Assembly: GCA_900546255.1 (NCBI GenBank)
Contig: URCB01000002.1
Coordinates: 1 to 64,000 of the forward strand
Reading direction: 5' to 3'
Origin: an uncultured Eubacteriales bacterium
Lineage (GTDB): Bacteria; Bacillota; Clostridia; Oscillospirales; Oscillospiraceae
Length of the DNA: 64,000 nt
The first letter of the stretch is position 1. Each line of letters starts with the position of its first letter. Below the pieces are notes generated by a model, which saw only the letters and a program-made list of their open reading frames with translations, searched no databases and was not told the origin of the DNA. Below are positions 1-8,016 of the stretch, piece by piece. A program made the position numbers and the translations under genes.

Positions 1-14
1 TTTCCTTCCCCCAG

Positions 15-158
15 TATAATCGTCCTATGGGCGCGTGTTCCGCGCGCCAGCCCTTCGGAGCGGCGGACACGGGCGTTTCACACCTGTGCGGTGCTTGGTG
101 GGGAAGCCCTCCCCCGTACCAGCCGCTTGAGCGGTAATATTTTTAGGAAGGTGAGCAA
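15..158 (+). promoter_or_regulatory. -10 box and structured 5' leader of the NCS2 permease gene
   Basis: A TATAAT box lies at 15-20; its -35 would fall outside the window. About 130 bases follow before the start codon. They contain strong nested inverted repeats, such as CGTGT(T)CCGC around 33-42 paired with GCGGACACG around 72-80. An AGGAAGG ribosome site sits just before the ATG. Purine permeases often follow guanine riboswitches, and fragments here (TATAATC, TATGG, GTTTC) recall that class, but the required GTTTCTACC core is missing. I call it a structured leader of unknown class. Confidence 0.45.
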
Positions 159-1535
159 ATGGAAAAATTCTTCAAACTGAAGGAAAACGGCACCACCGTG
201 GGCCGTGAGATCGTCGCCGGCTTGACGACTTTCTTCGCCATGGCCTACATCATTGTGGTAAACCCCAATACCCTGAGCGGCCGGGCAGGCGGCTTGGAGG
301 AAGAGCTGATGCCCTGGGGCGCCGTGTTCCTGGCCACTATCATCGCCTCTATCATCGGCACCTTGGTGATGGGCCTGGTGGCCAACGTCCCCTACGCCCA
401 GGCCCCCGGCATGGGTCTGAACGCGTTCTTTGTGTACACTGTGTGCCTGGGCCTGGGCTTTACCTGGCAGCAGACCCTGTCCATGGTGTTTATCTGCGGC
501 TTGATCAATATCCTCATCACCGTGACAAAGCTGCGCAAGTTCATCATCAAGTCCATCCCCCGCAGCCTGCAAAACGCCATTGGCGGCGGCATTGGCATCT
601 TTGTTGCCTACATCGGCTTTTTAAACGTGGGCTTTGTGAATTTCGGGTCTGGCGTGCCTGCCATGGCCACCTTGAACACCAACGTGCTGTGGCTGTTTGT
701 CATTGGACTGGTGCTCACCATTGTGCTGCTGGTGTGCAACGTAAAGGGCGCCATCCTCATTGGCATTGTGGCCACCGCCATCATCGGCATCCCCATGCAG
801 GTCACCTCCCTGGGCAGCTCCATCAGCTTTACCGAGGCCTGTCAGCAGCTGCCCACCACCTTTGGCGCCATCTTCACCAGCGCCGGCCTGCCCTCCCTGT
901 TCTCCGATGCCGCCAAGATCCCCCTGGTGCTGATTACCATCTTCGCCTTCAGCATCTCTGATACCTTTGACACCATCGGCACCTTCATCGGCACCGGCCG
1001 CCGCACCGGCATCTTCTCCGACGAGGACGAGAAGGCCATGGAGACCAAGGCCGGCTTCCACTCCAAGATGGACAAGGCCCTGTTCGCCGACGCTACCGCC
1101 ACCTCCATTGGCGCCATCTTCGGCACCTCCAACACCACCACCTTTGTGGAGAGCGCCGCTGGCATCGGCGCTGGCGGCCGCACGGGCCTTACCAGCGTAG
1201 TGGTTGCCATCTGCTTTGCCCTCAGCGCGTTCCTGGCCACCTTTGTCAGCGCTATCCCCTCCGCGGCCACGGCCCCTGCCCTGGTGCTGGTGGGCGTGAT
1301 GATGACCTCCTCCTTCAAGGAAATCAAGTGGGACGACATCAGCGAGGCCATCCCCGCCTTCTTCGCCGGCATTTTCATGGCCCTGTGCTACAGCATCTCC
1401 TACGGCATTGCCATGGGCTTCATCACCTACTGCATTGTCAAGGTGTGCAAGGGCGAGGCCAAAAAGGTCCATCCCATCCTGTGGGTGGTCACTGCTTTGT
1501 TCATTTTGAACTTCATCTTGCTGGCTGTTATTTAA
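159..1535 (+). CDS. NCS2 family guanine/hypoxanthine-type permease (AzgA/PbuG-like)
   Basis: The 458-residue protein is hydrophobic almost throughout, with about a dozen membrane segments. Near its N-terminus it has the stretch GLTTFFAMAYIIVVNP, typical of AzgA/PbuG purine permeases. The substrate-site helix with SDTFDTIGT lies near residue 265. Family members import guanine, hypoxanthine or adenine by proton symport at the cytoplasmic membrane. Exact substrate choice cannot be read from sequence. The gene stands alone, has an AGGAAGG Shine-Dalgarno and ends before an intrinsic terminator. Its long folded leader suggests RNA-level control, which would suit a purine transporter. Confidence 0.88.
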   Translation: MEKFFKLKENGTTVGREIVAGLTTFFAMAYIIVVNPNTLSGRAGGLEEELMPWGAVFLATIIASIIGTLVMGLVANVPYAQAPGMGLNAFFVYTVCLGLGFTWQQTLSMVFICGLINILITVTKLRKFIIKSIPRSLQNAIGGGIGIFVAYIGFLNVGFVNFGSGVPAMATLNTNVLWLFVIGLVLTIVLLVCNVKGAILIGIVATAIIGIPMQVTSLGSSISFTEACQQLPTTFGAIFTSAGLPSLFSDAAKIPLVLITIFAFSISDTFDTIGTFIGTGRRTGIFSDEDEKAMETKAGFHSKMDKALFADATATSIGAIFGTSNTTTFVESAAGIGAGGRTGLTSVVVAICFALSAFLATFVSAIPSAATAPALVLVGVMMTSSFKEIKWDDISEAIPAFFAGIFMALCYSISYGIAMGFITYCIVKVCKGEAKKVHPILWVVTALFILNFILLAVI

Positions 1536-1560
1536 AACCCGGCAACCCATCCTATGCTGC

Positions 1561-1597
1561 AAAAGCGCCCTGTCTTCGGACGGGGCGTTTTTTGTTT
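1561..1597 (+). terminator. Intrinsic terminator after the NCS2 permease
   Basis: GCGCCCTGTC and GACGGGGCG form a GC-rich hairpin followed directly by a run of six or more T. Confidence 0.8.
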
Positions 1598-1635
1598 GCC
1601 CGCTCCTTGCACGCAGAGGGTCGGCTTTACACAGA

Positions 1636-1750
1636 AAAACCGCCTGGAAACGGTCCAGGCGGAAGGAGAGGGAGGTAAAAGTTTGAAAAAAGCAAGGAGA
1701 GGGAAGAATTGGCTCGTGGCCTCTTCTCTTCTGCTGTGCTTGTAGTATAG
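1636..1750 (-). ncRNA. Candidate C-rich small RNA (or, on the other strand, a 20-residue peptide gene)
   Basis: On the minus strand a TATACT box (1749-1744) is followed about 85 bases later by CCGCCTGGA/TCCAGGCGG (about 1640-1662) and a TTTTT run, the layout of a short terminated transcript. Its body has several CTCCTT and CCTCCC stretches that could pair with ribosome sites. No good -35 was found. The plus strand instead offers AAGGAGAGGGAGG followed by TTG at 1683 and a 20-codon frame ending at 1745, with a basic start and a hydrophobic end. I cannot decide between these readings; both may be chance. Confidence 0.3.
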
Positions 1751-1824
1751 CCCCTTTCTTTGAACTTCCTTTGAACAAGTTCTGAGGGTTTCGTTAAAGG
1801 TTCCTTAAGAGAATACGAACGAAC

Positions 1825-1853
1825 TTGCGGCAGGTGCCCCGCCGTGCTATAAT
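1825..1853 (+). promoter_or_regulatory. Sigma-A promoter of the inositol-phosphatase gene
   Basis: TTGCGG (1825-1830) and TATAAT (1848-1853) are separated by exactly 17 bases, 25 bases before the start codon. Confidence 0.7.
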
Positions 1854-1877
1854 GGGCCGGAAAGGAAGGGAAACCAC

Positions 1878-2651
1878 ATGGAACTGGAACAACTGGCCCA
1901 ACAGGCCATTGCCATTGTAAAACAGGCCGGGGAGCTGATTCGCTCCATCCCCCGGCCCCACGTGTACACCAAGGAGGGCCACGCCAATTTCGTCACCGAG
2001 GCGGACATGGCCTCCCAGCGGTTTTTGATTGAGCACCTCTCCCCCCTGCTGCCAGAGGCCCACTTCTTCGCCGAGGAGCAGGAGGAAAACAAGATGGCCC
2101 CCGGCTGGAACTGGGTGATTGACCCCATCGACGGCACCACCAACTTTCTCCACGGCACCGGCCACTGGGCGGTGTCCCTGGCCCTGGCAGAGGCTGGACA
2201 AATCGTCTTCGGCGTGGTATATAATCCTTGTAGCGGCGAGCGCTTCACCGCCCGGCGGGGGGCAGGGGCCTTCTGCGGCGGCCGGCCCCTCCGGGTCAGC
2301 GGCTGCCGGCGTCTGGAGGAGAGCCTGCTGTCCGTGGGCACCGTCCCCGGCCGCCGGGACCTGGCCGGCCGGGCCTTTGCCCGGATGCGGACCCTGTATG
2401 ACCGCTGCCAGGACGTGCGCCGGCTTGGCTGCGCCAGCCTGGACCTGTGCTGGGTGGCCGGGGGCCGGCTGGACGGGTATGTGGAGGACTTCCTCCAGCC
2501 CTGGGACTATGCCGCCGGCCTGCTGGTGGTGGAGGAGGCCGGGGGCCGGGTCACCGCCCCCGACGGCGCCCCCCTCTCCCTGACCCGGGGGGGCGGGGTG
2601 CTGGCCTCCAACGGGCACCTCCACGCCGCGCTACAATCTCAGCTGGAATGA
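1878..2651 (+). CDS. Inositol monophosphatase family protein
   Basis: The 257-residue protein has the family's metal-binding motifs in order: an acidic FAEEQEE site near residue 65, the signature WVIDPIDGTTNF near 78-89, and WDYAAG...EEAGG near 210. Family members hydrolyse inositol 1-phosphate or related sugar and nucleotide phosphates (SuhB, CysQ and FBPase-like) using Mg2+. The substrate here is unknown. It has its own promoter and is followed after 10 bases by an RpiR-type regulator, so the two are probably co-transcribed. That partner suggests a link to phosphorylated sugar metabolism, which is an inference. Confidence 0.85.
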   Translation: MELEQLAQQAIAIVKQAGELIRSIPRPHVYTKEGHANFVTEADMASQRFLIEHLSPLLPEAHFFAEEQEENKMAPGWNWVIDPIDGTTNFLHGTGHWAVSLALAEAGQIVFGVVYNPCSGERFTARRGAGAFCGGRPLRVSGCRRLEESLLSVGTVPGRRDLAGRAFARMRTLYDRCQDVRRLGCASLDLCWVAGGRLDGYVEDFLQPWDYAAGLLVVEEAGGRVTAPDGAPLSLTRGGGVLASNGHLHAALQSQLE

Positions 2652-2661
2652 GGTGGGTTCC

Positions 2662-3486
2662 ATGGAACTGCAGCTCTCCGTTCCCCCGGAGGAACTGACC
2701 CGGGCGGAGCAGAAAATTCTCGACTTCATCAACACCAACACCGACAGCTTCCTCTTCCTGACCATCGGGCAGCTGGCCCAGCGGCTGGACCTGTCCGACG
2801 CCACCGTCTCCCGCTTTGCCCGCCACGCGGGCTGCCGGGACTTCAAGGCCCTCAAGGCCCGGGTGCTGGAGCAGGCCACCGGCCCGGCGGTGAAGATGGC
2901 CGGCACCCTCCGCCAGGAGGCCAGCTTCTCCCCCGCCGCCTGGCTGGAGCAGCAGCAGGCCTGCCTGGAAAAGACGGCCGAGCAGCTCTCCCCGGAGGCC
3001 TTTGACCAGGCGGTCCAGGCCATTCTGGCGGCCCGGCGGGTGTGGATCCACGGGAAGAACGCCTCCGGCGCCCTGGCCCAGCTGCTCCACTTCCGCCTGC
3101 GGCGGCTGGGGCTGCCGGTGACCCTCCTGCCCGCCGGCGGCTCGGAGCTCATGGAGGGCCTGGCCCAGGCGGGGGAGGGGGATCTGGTGATCCTCTTCAG
3201 CTTCTCCAAGCTCTCCCGGGAGGGGAAGGTGATCCTGGAGCACAGCCGGGCGGCGGGCTACCGCACCCTGGCCTTCGTCAGCCGCACCTGCCTGCTCCAG
3301 GAGGAGGCGGCGGACATCTACCTCTTCGCCTACCGGGGTACGGAGAAGGAGTACCACTCCATGGCCGCCCCGGCGGCCCTGCTGGACGCCCTGGTGATCG
3401 GGGTGACCCGCGCCATGGGCCCGGAGGGGGTGGATGCCCTGAAGGCCCTCCACCGCTGGAAAAAGACCTATTTCCCCGACCGGTAG
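2662..3486 (+). CDS. MurR/RpiR family transcriptional regulator (HTH + SIS)
   Basis: The roughly 274-residue protein has an N-terminal RpiR helix-turn-helix (residues about 1-75; TIGQLAQRLDLSDATVSRFAR is the recognition region) and a C-terminal SIS sugar-phosphate-binding domain (about 105-250). The family controls sugar catabolism genes in response to phosphosugars. ATG at 2662 is chosen over the in-frame GTG at 2653 because AGGTGG lies 5-10 bases upstream of it. That ribosome site overlaps the stop of the preceding phosphatase gene, consistent with translational coupling. The effector is unknown. Confidence 0.82.
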   Translation: MELQLSVPPEELTRAEQKILDFINTNTDSFLFLTIGQLAQRLDLSDATVSRFARHAGCRDFKALKARVLEQATGPAVKMAGTLRQEASFSPAAWLEQQQACLEKTAEQLSPEAFDQAVQAILAARRVWIHGKNASGALAQLLHFRLRRLGLPVTLLPAGGSELMEGLAQAGEGDLVILFSFSKLSREGKVILEHSRAAGYRTLAFVSRTCLLQEEAADIYLFAYRGTEKEYHSMAAPAALLDALVIGVTRAMGPEGVDALKALHRWKKTYFPDR

Positions 3487-3552
3487 GCTTCCCCCCCGAA
3501 GCGCCTTTGTGCTATGATAGAGACAGCAATCCAAAGGAAAGGAAGGATCCCC

Positions 3553-3912
3553 ATGACCCAGACCCAGAGAGACCAACTGACCCAGCTGGTGAACCAGCTC
3601 ATCCAAGCCCCTTCCTGCTGCGCCGAGGCCAAGGAGGCCGGCCAGAACTGGCTGACTGCCGCCGGCACCGCCGGGGAGCAGGCCGCCACCCAGGCCCTGA
3701 TGGCCGAGCTGGAGGAGGACATCATGCCCATCGAGGGGCTCATCGCCTTTGTCAACTCTCCGGCAGGGGCTCAGGTGTTTGGTGCGGAACAGGCCAAAGC
3801 CATGGAGGCCCACGCCAGAGAGATCCAGGCCGCCGGGGCCAAGTACTGTGACTGCCCCGCCTGCGCCCTCTCCGAGAAGATTCTGGCCATGAAGGCCGAC
3901 CTGCTGGGCTGA
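3553..3912 (+). CDS. Small conserved-looking protein with a C-terminal CDCPAC cluster
   Basis: I do not recognise a characterised family. The 119-residue product is acidic and largely helical, with paired cysteines at PSCC near the N-terminus and CDCPAC near residue 98, a possible metal or thiol-exchange site. Similar small clostridial proteins are sometimes labelled Hsp90-like in databases, a label without obvious basis here. The start at 3553 is preceded by GGAAAGGAAGG; the frame also opens upstream at 3514. A TATGAT box at 3513-3518 suggests its own transcript. A strong terminator follows. Confidence 0.65.
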   Translation: MTQTQRDQLTQLVNQLIQAPSCCAEAKEAGQNWLTAAGTAGEQAATQALMAELEEDIMPIEGLIAFVNSPAGAQVFGAEQAKAMEAHAREIQAAGAKYCDCPACALSEKILAMKADLLG

Positions 3913-3930
3913 AGTGCCCACGTTCTTCCC

Positions 3931-3972
3931 ATAAAAAACTGCCTGGAAGCCACTGGCTTCCAGGCAGTTTTT
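3931..3972. terminator. Bidirectional terminator between convergent genes
   Basis: AAAAACTGCCTGGAAGCC pairs with GGCTTCCAGGCAGTTTTT. The flanking A and T runs make it work for both the small plus-strand gene and the minus-strand carA-carB transcript. Confidence 0.85.
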
Positions 3973-3993
3973 CATTGGGAGGAGAGAGGGCGC

Positions 3994-6900
3994 TTAGTAC
4001 TCTACCACACCCTCGTAGACCAGCACCGCGTCGCCGGTGAGGATGACCTCATGGTCGGTGTAGTTGACCACCAGGTCGCCGCCGATGAGCTTGACGGTGA
4101 TGTCCTTGCCCTTTTCCACGAAGCCGTTCTCCGTGGCGGCAATGACGGCGGCGCAGGCGCCGGTGCCGCAGGCCACGGTCTCCCCGTTGCCCCGTTCGTA
4201 CACCCGCATCCGCAGGGTATTCTCGTTGACAATGCGGACAAACTCGGTGTTGATCCGGTCAGGGAAGTACTTGGCGTGCTCGAACTGGGGCCCTAAGGTC
4301 TCCAGATCCAGGATGGAGGGATCCTCACAGAACACCACGCAGTGGGGGTTGCCCACGCTGGCGCAGGTGATGTTGTAAGTGCCTCCGGCGATCTCCACCG
4401 GCCGGTTGATGATGGTGGCGCCGGGGAGGGTGGTGGGCAGGCTCAGGGCGTCCAGATCGGCCTTCCCCATGCCCACGCTGACGGTGTTGGCCTTGCCGTT
4501 GCGGGTGTAGATCAGCAGGCTCTTGATGCCGCCGGCGGTCTCAATGGTCATGTAGTCCTTCTTGACGATGCCCTTGTCGTAAAGGTACTTGCCCATGCAG
4601 CGGATGGCGTTGCCGGCCATGCCGCCCTCGGTGCCGTCCCGGTTGAAGATGCGCATCTTGGCGTCGGCCACGTCCGAGTGCTCCATGAGGACAATGCCGT
4701 AGCCGCCGATGCCGTAGTGCCAGTCGCACAGGCTGACGCACAGGGAGCCAGGGCTGGCCACCTTTCCGTCCCGGTTGTCGAAGAAGATGTAGTCGTTGCC
4801 GCAGCCCTGCATCTTGGCGAAGGGGAGGAGCTGCCGTTCCTTCCGCATGTGGTTCAGGTCCACAAGCTCGGTGTTGTACAGGTGGAACCGGCTGGCGATC
4901 ATGTTGGCCATGGCATTGGCGGTGTCCAGGGCGGTGATGGAGGCGATGGAGTGGCGGACAGCCTCCCGGTGCAGCTCGATGTACTCCCGGATGGTGTCGT
5001 CGTAAAGGGCGCCGGTATAGATGATGAGGCCGATCTTGCCCGCCTCCATCAGCTGGTAGGCCTCCGACCCCGGCACGATGGGGGGGATCTCATGGACCTG
5101 GATCCCCAGGGAACGGATGGCCTGGGCGGTGTCCGCCGTGGCGTACATGGGCATCTTCAGGTCGTCAAACTTCTTGGCCAGGCCCACCACTTCGGGCAGC
5201 TCGTGGTTTTCCACGCTGAGAAGGACGCCTTTGCCGGTGTAGTTGCGGTAGCCGGCGGCGGCAAAGCCTTTGAACAGGGCCTCGTGGAAGGTGCGGCCCA
5301 GGCCCAGCACCTCGCCGGTGGACTTCATCTCCGGGCCCAGGATGGCGTTGGCGTCGGTGATCTTCTCGAAGGAGAAGACGGGGACTTTGACGGCATAGTA
5401 GGGGGGGATCTTCCACAGGCCGGAGGGGTACCCCAGCTCCTTCAGGGTGGCCCCCATCATGATCTTGGTGGCCAGGTCCACCATGGGGATGCCGGTGACC
5501 TTGCTCAGGTAGGGCACCGTCCGGGAGGCACGGGGGTTGACCTCGATGACGAAGAGCTCGTCCTGGTAGACCAGGTACTGGATGTTTACCAGCCCCTTGG
5601 TGCCCAGGGCCAGGGCCAACTTCTCCGAGCAGTCCACCACGATCTGCATCATCTTATCGGTGAGGCTGTAGGGGGGGTAGACGGCGATGGAGTCGCCGCT
5701 GTGGACGCCGGCCCGCTCGATATGCTCCATGATGCCGGGCATCAGCACGTCGGTTCCGTCAGAGATGACGTCCACCTCCAGCTCGGTGCCGGGCATGTAC
5801 TTGTCCACCAGCACGTCGTTCTTGATGCCGCCGGAGAGGATGACCTTCATGTATTTCTCCACGTCCTCCCGTCCGTGGGCGATGACCATGTTCTGGCCGC
5901 CGATGACGTAGGAGGGCCGCAGCAGCACGGGGAAGCCCAGGGCCTCCGAGGCGTCCAAGGCCTCCTCCAGGGTGGTGATGCTCATCCCCTTGGGCCGGCG
6001 GATGTTCAGGTGTTCCAGCAGCGCGTCAAACCGGCCCCGGTCCTCGGCCATGTCGATGCCGTCGGCGGAGGTGCCCAGGATGGGGATGCCCTGCTTGTCC
6101 AGGAACTCGGTGAGGGAGATGGCGGTCTGGCCACCGAAGGCCACCACCACGCCCACGGGCTTTTCCACCTCGATGACCCCCATCACGTCCTCAGGGGTGA
6201 GGGGCTCGAAGTACAGCCGGTCGGCGGTGTCGTAGTCGGTGGAGACGGTCTCGGGATTGTTGTTGATGATCACCACGTCATAGCCCAACGCTTTCAGGGT
6301 CTGCACGCAGTGGACGGAGCTGTAGTCAAACTCGATGCCCTGGCCGATGCGGATGGGGCCGGACCCCAGGACGATGACGGTCTTTTGCCCGCTGCGGGGG
6401 AAGTTCCGGGCATCGCAGTGGTCGTCGTAGGTGGCGTAGAAGTAGGGGGTCTGGGCCTGGAACTCGGCGGCGCAGGTGTCCACCATCTTGTAGCTGGGGA
6501 AGCGGTGGGGGAGGGAAGCCTCCTCCACCCCGGCCAGCCGGGCCAGCACCTTGTCGGGGTAGCCGTACTTCTTGCCCTGGAGGTAGGTCTCCGGGGTGAT
6601 GCCACCCTTCAGGCTCTCCTCAAAGCGGACCAGGTTCTGGAGTTTATGGATGAAGAACTTGTCGATCTTGGTGATCTCGTGGATGTGGTCGATGCTCACC
6701 CCCTGGGTCAGGGCCTCAAAGATGGTGAACAGCCGCAGATCGTCCATAGAGGCCAGCCGCTCGTCCAGGGAACGGCCGGTGGTGTCCTGATAGCGGAGGG
6801 AGTCCAACTTGATCTCCGCCCCGCGGACGGCCTTCATCAGGGCGGCCTCAAAGGTGTGCTCAATGGACATGACCTCGCCGGTGGCCTTCATCTGGGAGCC

Positions 6901-8016
6901 CAGCTTCCGGCTGGCCCCGTGGAACTTGTCAAAGGGCCACTTGGGGAACTTCACCACCACATAGTCCACGGAGGGCTCGAAGCAGGCGTAGGTCTCCCCG
7001 GTGACGTCGTTCTTGATCTCGTCCAGGGTGTAGCCCAGGGCGATTTTGGCGGTGATCTTGGCGATGGGATACCCCGTGGCCTTGGAGGCCAGGGCGGAGG
7101 ACCGGGAGACTCTGGGGTTGACCTCGATGACGGCGTACTCAAAGCTGTCGGGGTTCAGGGCAAACTGGCAGTTGCAGCCGCCCTCAATGCCCAGCTCCTC
7201 GATGATTTTCAGGGCGGCGGAGCGGAGCATCTGGTACTCTTTGTCCATCAGGGTAAGGGCGGGGGCCACCACGATGGAGTCTCCGGTGTGGATGCCCACG
7301 GGGTCGAAGTTTTCCATGGAGCAGATGGTGATGGCGGTGCCCTTGTGGTCCCGCATCACCTCGAACTCGATCTCCTTCCACCCAAAGATGTACTTCTCGA
7401 TGAGCACCTGGGTGATGGGGGAGTAGTCCAGGCCCACGGCGGCCTTCTCCCGCAGCTCGGCCTCGTTGTAGGCCACACCGCCGCCGCCGCCGCCCAGGGT
7501 GAAGGCAGGCCGGATGATGACGGGGTAGCCGATCCGGTCGGCGATGGCCACGCAGGCGTCAATGTCGTGGGCGGTGTCCGAGGGGATGGTGGGCTGGCCG
7601 ATCTTGGCCATGGCGTCTTTGAAGAGCTGCCGGTCCTCGGCCTTGTCGATGGCCTCGGCGTTGGTGCCGATGAGGCGGACGTTGTGCTCCTTGAGGAAGC
7701 CCTCGTGGTCCAGTTCCATGGCGATGGTCAGGCCGGTCTGGCCCCCCAGGCCGGCCAGAAGGCTGTCCGGCTTGGTCTCCAGGATGATGCGCTTGATGGT
7801 CTCGGTGGTAAGGGGCTCCAGGTAGATGGCGTCTGCCATGGCATTGTCGGTCATAATGGTGGCGGGGTTGGAGTTGACCAGGACGGTCTCCACCCCCTCC
7901 TGCTTCAGCACCCGGCAGGCCTGGGTGCCGGCGTAGTCAAATTCAGCGGCCTGGCCGATGACGATGGGGCCGGAACCGATGACAAGTACCTTTTGAATGG
8001 ATGGATCCTTCGGCAT
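3994..8016 (-). CDS. carB-dapF: Carbamoyl-phosphate synthase large subunit fused to a diaminopimelate epimerase-like domain
   Basis: One uninterrupted 1340-codon frame. Residues 1 to about 1060 are a complete CarB with two ATP-grasp halves and the C-terminal regulatory domain; it makes carbamoyl phosphate for arginine and pyrimidines. Residues about 1062-1340 are a full-length DapF fold (about 278 residues), starting LLPFAKMQGCGNDY with almost no linker. DapF normally interconverts LL- and meso-diaminopimelate using two cysteines. The second is present (Cys1283 in ACGTGACA), as are GNPH and YERGNGET. The first is replaced: the usual CGN is AGN (Ala1134, codon GCC). Epimerase activity is therefore uncertain. 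Its start overlaps the carA stop by one base (TAATG). Confidence 0.9.
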   Translation of the reverse strand: MPKDPSIQKVLVIGSGPIVIGQAAEFDYAGTQACRVLKQEGVETVLVNSNPATIMTDNAMADAIYLEPLTTETIKRIILETKPDSLLAGLGGQTGLTIAMELDHEGFLKEHNVRLIGTNAEAIDKAEDRQLFKDAMAKIGQPTIPSDTAHDIDACVAIADRIGYPVIIRPAFTLGGGGGGVAYNEAELREKAAVGLDYSPITQVLIEKYIFGWKEIEFEVMRDHKGTAITICSMENFDPVGIHTGDSIVVAPALTLMDKEYQMLRSAALKIIEELGIEGGCNCQFALNPDSFEYAVIEVNPRVSRSSALASKATGYPIAKITAKIALGYTLDEIKNDVTGETYACFEPSVDYVVVKFPKWPFDKFHGASRKLGSQMKATGEVMSIEHTFEAALMKAVRGAEIKLDSLRYQDTTGRSLDERLASMDDLRLFTIFEALTQGVSIDHIHEITKIDKFFIHKLQNLVRFEESLKGGITPETYLQGKKYGYPDKVLARLAGVEEASLPHRFPSYKMVDTCAAEFQAQTPYFYATYDDHCDARNFPRSGQKTVIVLGSGPIRIGQGIEFDYSSVHCVQTLKALGYDVVIINNNPETVSTDYDTADRLYFEPLTPEDVMGVIEVEKPVGVVVAFGGQTAISLTEFLDKQGIPILGTSADGIDMAEDRGRFDALLEHLNIRRPKGMSITTLEEALDASEALGFPVLLRPSYVIGGQNMVIAHGREDVEKYMKVILSGGIKNDVLVDKYMPGTELEVDVISDGTDVLMPGIMEHIERAGVHSGDSIAVYPPYSLTDKMMQIVVDCSEKLALALGTKGLVNIQYLVYQDELFVIEVNPRASRTVPYLSKVTGIPMVDLATKIMMGATLKELGYPSGLWKIPPYYAVKVPVFSFEKITDANAILGPEMKSTGEVLGLGRTFHEALFKGFAAAGYRNYTGKGVLLSVENHELPEVVGLAKKFDDLKMPMYATADTAQAIRSLGIQVHEIPPIVPGSEAYQLMEAGKIGLIIYTGALYDDTIREYIELHREAVRHSIASITALDTANAMANMIASRFHLYNTELVDLNHMRKERQLLPFAKMQGCGNDYIFFDNRDGKVASPGSLCVSLCDWHYGIGGYGIVLMEHSDVADAKMRIFNRDGTEGGMAGNAIRCMGKYLYDKGIVKKDYMTIETAGGIKSLLIYTRNGKANTVSVGMGKADLDALSLPTTLPGATIINRPVEIAGGTYNITCASVGNPHCVVFCEDPSILDLETLGPQFEHAKYFPDRINTEFVRIVNENTLRMRVYERGNGETVACGTGACAAVIAATENGFVEKGKDITVKLIGGDLVVNYTDHEVILTGDAVLVYEGVVEY

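Noticed and set aside
15-100. Guanine-type purine riboswitch before the NCS2 permease
   Set aside because: TATAATC and GTTTC fragments occur, but the conserved GTTTCTACC joining region and the kissing-loop pattern are absent, and TATAAT is better explained as a -10 box.
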